This document shows positions 30,679 to 38,660 of a stretch of 64,000 bases of DNA, in pieces (within the stretch, counting starts at the first letter, position 1; the number at the start of each line of letters is the position of its first letter). The stretch lies in the NCBI RefSeq assembly GCF_032108445.1, contig NZ_CP134876.1, positions 1,984,001-2,048,000 on the forward strand. Direction: 5' to 3'. Position numbers and translations under genes: made by a program. This DNA comes from Micromonospora halotolerans. GTDB taxonomy: Bacteria > Actinomycetota > Actinomycetes > Mycobacteriales > Micromonosporaceae. The notes below the pieces were generated by a model. It saw only the letters and a list, made by a program, of their open reading frames with translations. It had not been told where the DNA came from and did not search any database.

Positions 30679-33501
30679 TTACTCCGGCGAGGTGGTCGCC
30701 TTTTTTGGTGTTGCCTTTTTGGCTGGGGTTTTCTTGGCTGTGGTGGCCTTCGCCGTTGTGGTCTTCTTGGCGGTCGTGGACTTCGCCGCGGCGGTCTTCT
30801 TCGCCGCCGCCTTCTTGGCCGGGGCGGCCTTCTTCGCCGCCTTCTTCTTCGGCGCCGGACCCTTCGCCCGCTTCTCGGCGAGCATCTCGGAGGCCTCCTC
30901 GAGGGTCAGCGCCTCCGGGGTCTGGCCGCGCCGCAGCGAGGCGTTGGTCTCCCCGTCCGTGACGTACGGGCCGAACCGGCCGTCCTTGATGACCAGCGGC
31001 TTCTCGGTCGCCGGGTCGTTGCCCATCTCCCGCAGCGGCGGGGCGGCGGCCCGACGCTGCCGGGTCTTCGGGGCGGCCAGCAGGGCGAGCGCCTCGTCCA
31101 GCGTGACGGTGAACATCTTGTCTTCCGAGTCCAGCGAGCGGAACTCGTCACCGCGCTTGACGTACGGGCCGTAGCGGCCGTTGTTGGCCACCACCTCGGC
31201 GCCCTCGGGGTCGGTGCCGATCACCCGGGGCAGGCTGAGCAGCTGCAACGCCTGCTCGAGGGTGAGGCTGTCCGGCGACTGCGAGCGCAGCAGCGAGGAC
31301 TTCCGCTCGCCGCTGGCCACGTAGGGGCCGAAGCGGCCGGACTTGAGCAGGATCGGCTCGCCGGTGGCCGGGTCGTCGCCGAGCTTGCGCTCGCCCCCGC
31401 CGCCGAGGAACAGCTCGTGCACCTTCTCCGGGGTCAGCTCGTCGGGGGCCAGCCCCTCGGGGATCGGCGCCCGGTCGCCCTGGCTGCCGCCCTCCTCGCC
31501 CTCCGCGGCGGGCGTGGGCTGCTCGCCCGGCAGCGCCCGCTGGAGGTACGGCCCGTAGCGGCCGACCCGGACGACGACCTCGCGCCCGTCGTCCTCGGTG
31601 AACAGCGGGATCGAGTTGACGCTGCGCGCGTCGATGTCGCTGAGGTTCTCGGTGACCAGCTTCTTCAGCCCGCCCGCGTGGGCGATGGCCTGGTCGCCGG
31701 TGCCGTTGGCGCTGCCGAAGTAGAAGGAGGTGAGGAAGTCGACGGCCGCGTGGTCGCCGCCGGCGATCTCGTCCAGCTCGTTCTCCATGCTGGCCGTGAA
31801 GTCGTAGTCGATGAGGCGCGGGTAGTGCCGCTCCAGCAGCCCGATCACCGCGAACGCCAGGAACGACGGGATCATGGCCTGGCCGCGCTTGAAGACGTAC
31901 CCGCGGTCCTGGATCGTCTGCATGATCGACGCGTAGGTCGACGGGCGGCCGATGCCCAGCTCCTCCAGGGCCTTGACCAGCGACGCCTCGGTGTAGCGGG
32001 CGGGCGGCTGGGTGTGGTGACCCTGGGGGGACAGTTCGTCGGCGGTGAGCGGCTGGTCCTTGGTCAGGGTGGGCAGCCGCCGCTCGGCGTCCTCGGCCTC
32101 GGCGTTCTCGTCGTCGCTGGACTCGACGTAGGCGCGCAGGAAGCCGGGGTCGGTGATGGTCTTGCCGGTGGCGCCGAAGTCGGCCTCCTCGCCGGCGGAG
32201 GAGAGCGCCCGGATGCGCACCGAGACGCTGGAGCCGACCGCGTCGGTCATCTGCGAGGCGATGGTGCGCCGCCAGATCAGCTCGTAGAGCTTGAACTCCT
32301 CGGCGGACAGCTCCTTGGCCACCTCGCCCGGGGTGCGGAAGTTGTCGCCCGCCGGGCGGATCGCCTCGTGCGCCTCCTGCGCGTTCTTCACCTTGCCGGT
32401 GTAGCGGCGCGGCTCCGGCGGCACGCTGCGCTCGCCGTAGAGCTCGGCGATCTGCCGGCGGGCCGCCGCGATGGCGGTCTCCGACAGGTTCACCGAGTCG
32501 GTACGCATGTAGGTGATGTAGCCGTTCTCGTAGAGCCGCTGCGCGGTGCGCATCGTCTGCTGCGACGAGAGCCGGAGCTTGCGGGCCGCCTCCTGCTGGA
32601 GGGTGGAGGTGATGAACGGCGCGTACGGGCGGCGGCGGTAGGGCTTCTCCTCGACCCGGGTGACCGTGAACGGCCGCCCGTCCAGCCGCGCGGCCAGCCC
32701 CCGGGCGCCGCTCTCGTCCAGGTGCATCACGCCGGCGCCGGCCCGGACCCGGCCCGTGGTGGGCTCGAAATCCTTGCCGGTGGCGATCCGGTCGCCGCCC
32801 AGCGCGATGAGGGTGGCGTTGAAGGTGCGCGGCCCCTCGCCGGGGTTCGCGACCGCCAGGGTGGCCAGGATGTCCCAGTACTCGGCGGTGCGGAACGCCA
32901 TCCGCTGCCGCTCCCGCTCGACCACGATGCGGGTCGCCACGGACTGCACCCGGCCGGCGGAGAGGCCGCTGCGGACCTTGCGCCAGAGCACCGGGGAGAC
33001 CTCGTAGCCGTAGAGCCGGTCGAGGATGCGCCGGGCCTCCTGGGCGTCGACCAGGTCCCGGTCGATCTCCCGGGGGTTGGCCACGGCGGCCTGGATGGCC
33101 GGCTTGGTGATCTCGTGGAAGACCATCCGCTTGACCGGCACCTTGGGCTTCAACGTCTCCACGAGGTGCCAGGCGATCGCCTCGCCCTCGCGGTCCTCGT
33201 CGGTGGCGAGGAAGATCTCGTCGACTTCCTTGGCCAGCGACTTCAGCTTGGTGATCTGCTTCTTCCGGTCGGCGGAGACCACGTAGAGCGCGGCGAAGCC
33301 GTTGTCCACGTCCACGCCGAGCCGGGCCCAGGGCTTGTCCTCGTAGGCGGCCGGGATCTCGGCGGCGTTGCGGGGCAGGTCCCGGACGTGGCCGAAGCTG
33401 GCCTCCACGACGTACCCCGGGCCGAGGTAGCCCGAGATCGTCTTGGCCTTCGCCGGTGACTCGACGATGACCAGACGGGTGGTTCCAGCTTTGCTCGGCA
33501 C
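30679..33501 (-). CDS. topA: DNA topoisomerase I
   Basis: Predicted 940 residues from GTG 33501 (PSKAGTTRLVIVESPAKAKTI), with GGGGAGAGA upstream; the open frame to 33792 is leader. The TOPRIM domain shows VIVESPAKAKT and ATDEDREGEAIAWH. The catalytic Tyr is in YITYMRTDSVNLS. Several C-terminal repeats of the form GRYGPYVxxG follow, instead of zinc fingers. A lysine/alanine-rich tail (AKKKAAKKAAPAKKAAAKK) ends the protein. This is the usual actinobacterial form; the basic tail aids processivity. It relaxes negative supercoils ahead of replication and transcription and is essential. Confidence 0.96.
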   Translation of the reverse strand: MPSKAGTTRLVIVESPAKAKTISGYLGPGYVVEASFGHVRDLPRNAAEIPAAYEDKPWARLGVDVDNGFAALYVVSADRKKQITKLKSLAKEVDEIFLATDEDREGEAIAWHLVETLKPKVPVKRMVFHEITKPAIQAAVANPREIDRDLVDAQEARRILDRLYGYEVSPVLWRKVRSGLSAGRVQSVATRIVVERERQRMAFRTAEYWDILATLAVANPGEGPRTFNATLIALGGDRIATGKDFEPTTGRVRAGAGVMHLDESGARGLAARLDGRPFTVTRVEEKPYRRRPYAPFITSTLQQEAARKLRLSSQQTMRTAQRLYENGYITYMRTDSVNLSETAIAAARRQIAELYGERSVPPEPRRYTGKVKNAQEAHEAIRPAGDNFRTPGEVAKELSAEEFKLYELIWRRTIASQMTDAVGSSVSVRIRALSSAGEEADFGATGKTITDPGFLRAYVESSDDENAEAEDAERRLPTLTKDQPLTADELSPQGHHTQPPARYTEASLVKALEELGIGRPSTYASIMQTIQDRGYVFKRGQAMIPSFLAFAVIGLLERHYPRLIDYDFTASMENELDEIAGGDHAAVDFLTSFYFGSANGTGDQAIAHAGGLKKLVTENLSDIDARSVNSIPLFTEDDGREVVVRVGRYGPYLQRALPGEQPTPAAEGEEGGSQGDRAPIPEGLAPDELTPEKVHELFLGGGGERKLGDDPATGEPILLKSGRFGPYVASGERKSSLLRSQSPDSLTLEQALQLLSLPRVIGTDPEGAEVVANNGRYGPYVKRGDEFRSLDSEDKMFTVTLDEALALLAAPKTRQRRAAAPPLREMGNDPATEKPLVIKDGRFGPYVTDGETNASLRRGQTPEALTLEEASEMLAEKRAKGPAPKKKAAKKAAPAKKAAAKKTAAAKSTTAKKTTTAKATTAKKTPAKKATPKKATTSPE

Positions 33502-33814
33502 GTCTCTCCCCGACCTCACTCCTACGCAATGCCCGCTTCGGGGCGTGTTGCACACCGCCGGACCATCGGCGGTCCGGATGTCCAACGTAACGCGCCGTCC
33601 GCGTTCCGGGTTTCGTGGGCGGCAAATGATCAGGTGGCGTCGACCATCGGCCGGCACCCCGCCGGACGGCGCCACCGTACACCGTGGGTAGGGCGCCGAG
33701 CGGGTCACTGTGACGATCACGCACCCGTGGCGGAGGGGACACCGGTCGTTTTCCTGCGCAAACCCCCGCACGGTGCGTCCGGGATCGGACACGCGCCGGG
33801 CTTGCGCCAGAGGA

Positions 33815-34426
33815 TCAGCCGCGCGTCTCCGGCCACTCGGCCGCCGGCACGGCCCGCGGCCGGTCCCCCACCAGCTCCGCCAGCCGGTTCACCCGCCGTC
33901 GACCGGTGATCCGGTACGCCGGCCCGCCCTCGTCCGCCTCCACGAACGCGGCCGGCAGCCCCACGGCGGCCAGCGCGGCGCGCACCGGCGGCCAACACTC
34001 CGCGTCGGCCGGGCCGAGCCGGAGCCGGAACCCGGCCGGGTCGGCCGCCCCGGCGGCGGCGAGCCACAGCCGCAACCGCCGCCCGTTGAGGTGGAACGCC
34101 GCCGGGGGCCGCTTCACCGTGCCACGCAGCCAGGCCAGGGCGAGGGGGGACAGCGTGGTGGCGTACGCGGTGCGCACGACGTGCCGCCCGTCCCCGGTCG
34201 GCTCCCAGCTCGCCGGTATCCCCCGGGCGCCCAGCTCGGCCACCAGCACGTGCACCCGCCAGGCGGCGTCCACCACCACGGAGATTCGGGCCGTCCCGCC
34301 CATCCGGACCACCTCCCCGGGCCCGGCGAGCAGGCCGGCGAGGTCCGCCAGCGACGGATCGGCCGCCTCGGTGGAGAACAGCGAGGGCTGGCGGGCCGGG
34401 CTCGGGGAGGGTGGGGTCAGCGACAC
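33815..34426 (-). CDS. Conserved actinobacterial hypothetical protein upstream of topA
   Basis: Predicted 203 residues from GTG 34426, overlapping the lipoprotein stop by 10 nt. It is soluble, with segments VVVDAAWRVHVLVAELGARGIPASW, VRTAYATTLSPLALAWLRGTVKRPP and ITGRRRVNRLAELVG. No catalytic motif is recognised. Some helix patterns recall LAGLIDADG-like folds of WhiA, but this is not firm. Position just upstream of topA and size match, from memory, M. tuberculosis Rv3647c. It is co-transcribed with the lipoprotein gene. Confidence 0.65.
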   Translation of the reverse strand: MSLTPPSPSPARQPSLFSTEAADPSLADLAGLLAGPGEVVRMGGTARISVVVDAAWRVHVLVAELGARGIPASWEPTGDGRHVVRTAYATTLSPLALAWLRGTVKRPPAAFHLNGRRLRLWLAAAGAADPAGFRLRLGPADAECWPPVRAALAAVGLPAAFVEADEGGPAYRITGRRRVNRLAELVGDRPRAVPAAEWPETRG

Positions 34427-34956
34427 TCCGGGACCTCGTCGAAGGCCTTTTTCAGCTCGGGCGAGTTGAGCCGGCTGGTGTCCAGCGCGCTCGCGTCGTA
34501 CTCCGTGTTGAGCGTGTCCACGGCGGCCCGCACGCCGTCGTAGAACGGGCCGGCCTGGGCGGTGTCCAGCCGGTCGATGGTGTCCCGGGCCCGCCCGTAC
34601 GCGTCCCGCACCTTGCTGAGCGAGGCGCGGAACCCGAGGGAGATCTCGTCGCCGTGGTCGGTCTCCGGCACGCCCGCCTCCTCGACCTTGCGCCGGGCGG
34701 TCTCGCTGGCCTCCTCGGCACCGGCGAAGAGCCGGACCAGGTTCTCCTTCGCCTGCGCCGGGGTGGTCCGCGCGGTCATCTGCTGCTGAGTGCTGCTGGT
34801 CAGCTTGTTGATCTCGGCGCGCCACGGGCTGAGCGCCTGGCAGACCGAGGCGGCCCAGGCCTGCGGGCTGGGGCCACCGCAGCCGGCGACGACGAGGACC
34901 AGCGTGGCCAGGACCACCGTGAGCTTTCCGGCGGTTGCCGCCCGGCGCGTACGCAT
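34417..34956 (-). CDS. Hypothetical lipoprotein
   Basis: Predicted 179 residues from ATG 34956; an in-frame ATG at 34992 would place the signal too far in. The signal peptide (RRAATAGKLTVVLATLVLVVAGCGG) has a clear lipobox VAGC. The mature part is helical (PWRAEINKLTSSTQQQMTART, ENLVRLFAGAEEASETARRKVEEAG, ARDTIDRLDTAQ), about 150 residues, and ends with a second cysteine. It is anchored on the outer side of the membrane. Function is unknown. It overlaps the following gene by 10 nt. Confidence 0.8.
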   Translation of the reverse strand: MRTRRAATAGKLTVVLATLVLVVAGCGGPSPQAWAASVCQALSPWRAEINKLTSSTQQQMTARTTPAQAKENLVRLFAGAEEASETARRKVEEAGVPETDHGDEISLGFRASLSKVRDAYGRARDTIDRLDTAQAGPFYDGVRAAVDTLNTEYDASALDTSRLNSPELKKAFDEVPECR

Positions 34957-35075
34957 GCGAAGCAGCGTACGACCTTGCGGTCGAAGTGCCACCGGTCAGG
35001 TTTCGTGGACGGGACCGCCGGACGGCACGGTTCCCGGCCGGCCGAGGCCGACCGGGAACCGTCGCGTCGTCCGGG

Positions 35076-37424
35076 TCAGGCGTTGACCGTCTCCACCTGC
35101 TGGTCCGGGGTGCCGGCACCGCTGTCGGAGTCGTCCATCGCGATGCCCTTGCGCTTGCTGAACACCACCGCGGCCACGATGATCAGCGCGGCCACCACGG
35201 CGACCGTGATGCGCAGTGCCGGGTTCTTGTCGTCGCCCACGCTCCAGGCCACCACGGCCGGGGCGATCAGCAGCGAGACCAGGTTCATCACCTTGATCAG
35301 CGGGTTGATCGCCGGGCCGGCGGTGTCCTTGAACGGGTCGCCGACGGTGTCGCCGATGACGGTCGCGGCATGCGACTCGGAGCCCTTGCCGCCGTACGCG
35401 CCGTCCTCCACCAGCTTCTTGGCGTTGTCCCAGGCGCCACCGGAGTTGGCCAGGAAGACGGCCATCAGGGTGCCCGCGCCGATCGCACCGGCCAGGTACG
35501 AGGCCAGCGCGCCCGGGCCGAGACCGAAGCCCACGGCGATCGGGGCCAGGATGGCCAGCAGGCCGGGGGTCATCAGCTCGCGCTGCGCGTCCCGGGTGCA
35601 GATGTCGACGACCTTGCCGTACTCGGGGCGCTGGGTGCGGTCCATGATGCCGGGCAGCTCGCGGAACTGCCGGCGGACCTCCATCACCACGGCGCCGGCC
35701 GAGCGGGAGACCGCGTTGATGGCCAGGCCGGAGAAGAGGAAGACCACCGCGGCGCCGATGATGAGGCCGACCAGGTTGCGCGGGTTGGCCACGTTCAGCG
35801 AGTTGAGGATCTCGGCGCCGACGTCGCCCACGCCCGCGTCCTCGTACGAGGAGCGCAGCGTGTCGGTGTAGGAGCCGAACAGCGCGGTCGCGGCCAGCAC
35901 CGCGGTGGCGATCGCGATGCCCTTGGTGATCGCCTTGGTGGTGTTGCCGACGGCGTCCAGCTCGGTCAGCGTCCGCGCGCCGTGCTCGTCGATGTCGCCG
36001 GACATCTCGGCGACGCCCTGGGCGTTGTCGGAGATCGGGCCGAAGGTGTCCATGGCGACGATGACGCCGACGGTGGTGAGCAGGCCGGTGCCGGCCAGCG
36101 CCACCGCGAACAGCGACAGCGTGATGGAGCTGCCGCCGAGCAGGAACGCGCCGAAGACGCCGGCGCCGATCAGCAGCGCCGAGTAGACCGCCGACTCCAG
36201 GCCGACGCTGATGCCGGCGAGGATGACGGTGGCCGCGCCGGTCTGCGAGCTCTTGCCGATGTCCTGCACCGGGCGCCGGTTGGTCTCGGTGAAGTAGCCG
36301 GTGAGCGCCTGGATCGCGGCGGCCAGCACGATGCCGATGACCACCGCGCCGATGGCCACGAGCCGCGGGTTGCGGTCCACGTCGGTCAGCCCGCCCTCCA
36401 GCTCACCGAAGGTGGCCGGCAGGTACGCGAACGCGGCGATCGCCACCAGCACGGCGGAGATCACGGCGGAGAGGTAGAAGGCCCGGTTGATCGCGGTCAG
36501 GCCGTTGCGGTCGCTCGTGCGCAGCCGGGTGATGAAGACGCCGACGATGGCGACCAGCACGCCGATGGTGGAGATGATCAGCGGGAAGACCAGGCCGTCC
36601 TCGCCGAACGCGGCGCGCCCGAGGATCAGCGCGGCGACCAGGGTGACCGCGTACGACTCGAAGAGGTCGGCGGCCATGCCGGCGCAGTCACCCACGTTGT
36701 CGCCCACGTTGTCGGCGATGGTCGCGGCGTTGCGCGGGTCGTCCTCCGGGATGCCCTGCTCGACCTTGCCGACCAGGTCGGCGCCCACGTCGGCGGCCTT
36801 GGTGAAGATGCCGCCGCCGACCCGCATGAACATGGCGAGCAGCGCGGCGCCGAAGCCGAAGCCCTCCAGCACGGTCGGCGCGTCACCCTTGAACAGGATG
36901 ACGACCAGCGCCGCACCGAACAGGCCGAGACCGACGGTGAGGAAGCCGACCACGCCACCCGTACGGAAGGCGATCTTCATGGCGCCCTCGCGCCCGCCTT
37001 CCCGCTCCCGGGCGGCCGCGGCGACCCGCAGGTTGGCGCGGGTGGCCAGCCACATGCCGGCCCCGCCGATGAACGCGCTGAACAGCGCGCCCACCACGAA
37101 GAACGCCGACCGGCCGATCTTCACGAGGATCTCGCTGCCGTCGGTGTCGTGCACCGGCAGCAGGAACAGCAGCACGACGGCGATCACCACGAAGATCGCC
37201 AGGGTGCGGAACTGCCGCAGCAGGTACGCGGACGCGCCCTCCTGCACCGCCCCGGAGATCTCCTGCATGTTGGTGGTTCCCGTACCGGCCGCCAGGACCG
37301 CCCTGGTGAGGGCGGCCGCGAAGACGAGCGCCACCAGCGCGATGACCGCGGCGATGACGACGTACGTCACGTTGGCTCCGGTAAGGGACAGTGCGCCGCC
37401 GTCGGCGGCCAAGGTCCCGGACAT
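35076..37424 (-). CDS. hppA: Membrane-bound proton-translocating pyrophosphatase
   Basis: Predicted 782 residues from ATG 37424 with AGGAGG upstream. About 16 membrane helices. The pyrophosphate-site motifs are intact: FTKAADVGADLVGKVEQGIPEDDPRN, ADNVGDNVGDCAGMAADLFESY, and the late GDTVGDPFKDTAGPAINPL. The family marker GNTTKAITKG (Lys about 497) has Lys where K+-dependent enzymes have Ala, so this should be the K+-independent, H+-pumping type. It couples PPi hydrolysis to proton export. It is monocistronic. Confidence 0.94.
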   Translation of the reverse strand: MSGTLAADGGALSLTGANVTYVVIAAVIALVALVFAAALTRAVLAAGTGTTNMQEISGAVQEGASAYLLRQFRTLAIFVVIAVVLLFLLPVHDTDGSEILVKIGRSAFFVVGALFSAFIGGAGMWLATRANLRVAAAAREREGGREGAMKIAFRTGGVVGFLTVGLGLFGAALVVILFKGDAPTVLEGFGFGAALLAMFMRVGGGIFTKAADVGADLVGKVEQGIPEDDPRNAATIADNVGDNVGDCAGMAADLFESYAVTLVAALILGRAAFGEDGLVFPLIISTIGVLVAIVGVFITRLRTSDRNGLTAINRAFYLSAVISAVLVAIAAFAYLPATFGELEGGLTDVDRNPRLVAIGAVVIGIVLAAAIQALTGYFTETNRRPVQDIGKSSQTGAATVILAGISVGLESAVYSALLIGAGVFGAFLLGGSSITLSLFAVALAGTGLLTTVGVIVAMDTFGPISDNAQGVAEMSGDIDEHGARTLTELDAVGNTTKAITKGIAIATAVLAATALFGSYTDTLRSSYEDAGVGDVGAEILNSLNVANPRNLVGLIIGAAVVFLFSGLAINAVSRSAGAVVMEVRRQFRELPGIMDRTQRPEYGKVVDICTRDAQRELMTPGLLAILAPIAVGFGLGPGALASYLAGAIGAGTLMAVFLANSGGAWDNAKKLVEDGAYGGKGSESHAATVIGDTVGDPFKDTAGPAINPLIKVMNLVSLLIAPAVVAWSVGDDKNPALRITVAVVAALIIVAAVVFSKRKGIAMDDSDSGAGTPDQQVETVNA

Positions 37425-37740
37425 CTATGTCCTCCTGTACCGAACACTCGCGCCGGCCAGTGGAGACGCACGGACCGACGCCTGGATTGCGGACTCGCAA
37501 GCGCGCGCCAACCCACCCCGGCGGACCAGCGATGAACACCCATTCCCGCTGGCTGCGAGTCGGGTCACTTGCTGACAACCCGGGTACTGTAGCCCTCCGG
37601 CGTGGTGAGGGTCACACCGAGGGGCCACGGTGTCTCGATGATCTTCGTAACTGTGCTATGTGAAGAAATCTGATATAAGCGCCGGGCAGCACGACGAGGC
37701 CGCGCTCCCCGAGGGGAACGCGGCCTGCGGACGGACAGGA
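37425..37740. other. Gap upstream of hppA
   Basis: No gene seen. It contains the hppA leader (AGGAGG at about 37431-37436) and, at its far end, the terminator of the RsbW-like/STAS operon. The AT-rich piece around 37640-37675 may be the hppA promoter, but no clear -35/-10 pair stands out. Confidence 0.4.
37699..37724 (-). terminator. Terminator of the RsbW-like/STAS operon
   Basis: 12-bp arms GCCGCGCTCCCC / GGGGAACGCGGC with one mismatch and a 2-nt loop, 17 bp beyond the stop at 37741. Confidence 0.6.
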
Positions 37741-38178
37741 TCAGGCGCGGCCGACCGGCCAGACCATCCGGACCTCGGTGCCGACGCCCTCGTCGACCGG
37801 GCGGACCTGGAGGTCCTCGACGAAACCGGCGAGCAGGGCGAACCCCACCCCGGTGGTCAGCGCGTCCTCGCTGAGCGACTCCTTGGCCAGCTCGTCCGGG
37901 GGCAGCGCGGCGAGACCGATGCTCGCCTCGATCGGGGCGCGGTCCACCACCCGCACCGTGTACGACCCGCTGTCGGACATCTCCACGTAGACCGGGTCGG
38001 GCAGCCCGTACTGCCGGTGCAGCGCGACCGCCCGGGTGCACGCCTCGCCGATGGCCAGGCGCACCTCGTCGAGCAGGTCCTCGCGGACCCCGGCGCGGCG
38101 CGCCACCGCGACGCCGACCAGGCGGGCGGTGCGGACGTGCACCGGAGCCGGGGAGAACGAGAGCTTGACGGTCGCCAT
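37741..38178 (-). CDS. RsbW/SpoIIAB-like ATP-binding protein with degenerate N-box
   Basis: Predicted 145 residues from ATG 38178, which overlaps the STAS gene stop by one base. The HATPase_c fold is recognisable: HVRTARLVGVAVARRAGVREDLLDEVRLAIGEAC, then TTGVGFALLAGFVEDLQV and a final EVRMVWPV. The N-box that normally reads EAxxN is EACTR here, and the G1 box DxGxG is reduced to VVDRAPIE. ATP-dependent kinase activity is therefore doubtful. Relatives are anti-sigma factors that phosphorylate STAS antagonists. The partner STAS protein is encoded directly upstream. Confidence 0.85.
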   Translation of the reverse strand: MATVKLSFSPAPVHVRTARLVGVAVARRAGVREDLLDEVRLAIGEACTRAVALHRQYGLPDPVYVEMSDSGSYTVRVVDRAPIEASIGLAALPPDELAKESLSEDALTTGVGFALLAGFVEDLQVRPVDEGVGTEVRMVWPVGRA

Positions 38179-38534
38179 CACGCGCCGGCGCCGGTCGGGT
38201 CGGCGTTGATCGCCGCGTCGACCGTGGGATGCAACGGGAAGACCTGATCCAGGGCCGTGATCCGGAAGATCTTGAGCAGCGGCTCCTTGTCGCAGACCAG
38301 CGCGAACGACCCGCCGGCCGAGCGGAGCCGCTTGAGCGCGCCGACCAGCACGCCGAGGCCGGTCGAGTCGAGGAAGTCCACCCGGCCCAGGTCCACCACG
38401 ACCCGGCGGGCGCCGCCGTCGATCAACTCCAGGAGCCGTTCCCGCAGGCGCGGCGCGGTGTAGACATCCACCTCACCGCCGACCTCGAGCACCGTGTGCT
38501 CCCCCACGGTGCGGGTCGCCAGCGACAGCTCCAT
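38178..38534 (-). CDS. STAS-domain anti-sigma factor antagonist
   Basis: Predicted 118 residues from ATG 38534 with GGAGGG upstream. A single STAS domain (SpoIIAA/RsbV type): [24 protein letters not shown], then [25 protein letters not shown], whose Ser in FLDSTGLG is the usual phosphorylation site. It should bind, and be regulated by, the RsbW-like protein encoded downstream in the same two-gene operon. Which sigma factor is controlled cannot be told from the window. Confidence 0.92.
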   Translation of the reverse strand: MELSLATRTVGEHTVLEVGGEVDVYTAPRLRERLLELIDGGARRVVVDLGRVDFLDSTGLGVLVGALKRLRSAGGSFALVCDKEPLLKIFRITALDQVFPLHPTVDAAINADPTGAGA

Positions 38535-38660
38535 CGGTCCCTCCTCGGTAAGCTCTTCAGGGCATCTAACCATCCCCCCGCGCGGCCCCTTCCAGGTCAC
38601 CGGCGAAGGCTTCCCCGTACCCAGCCCCCCGGGTTTTCAATTCCGAACACCAGTGCGAGA

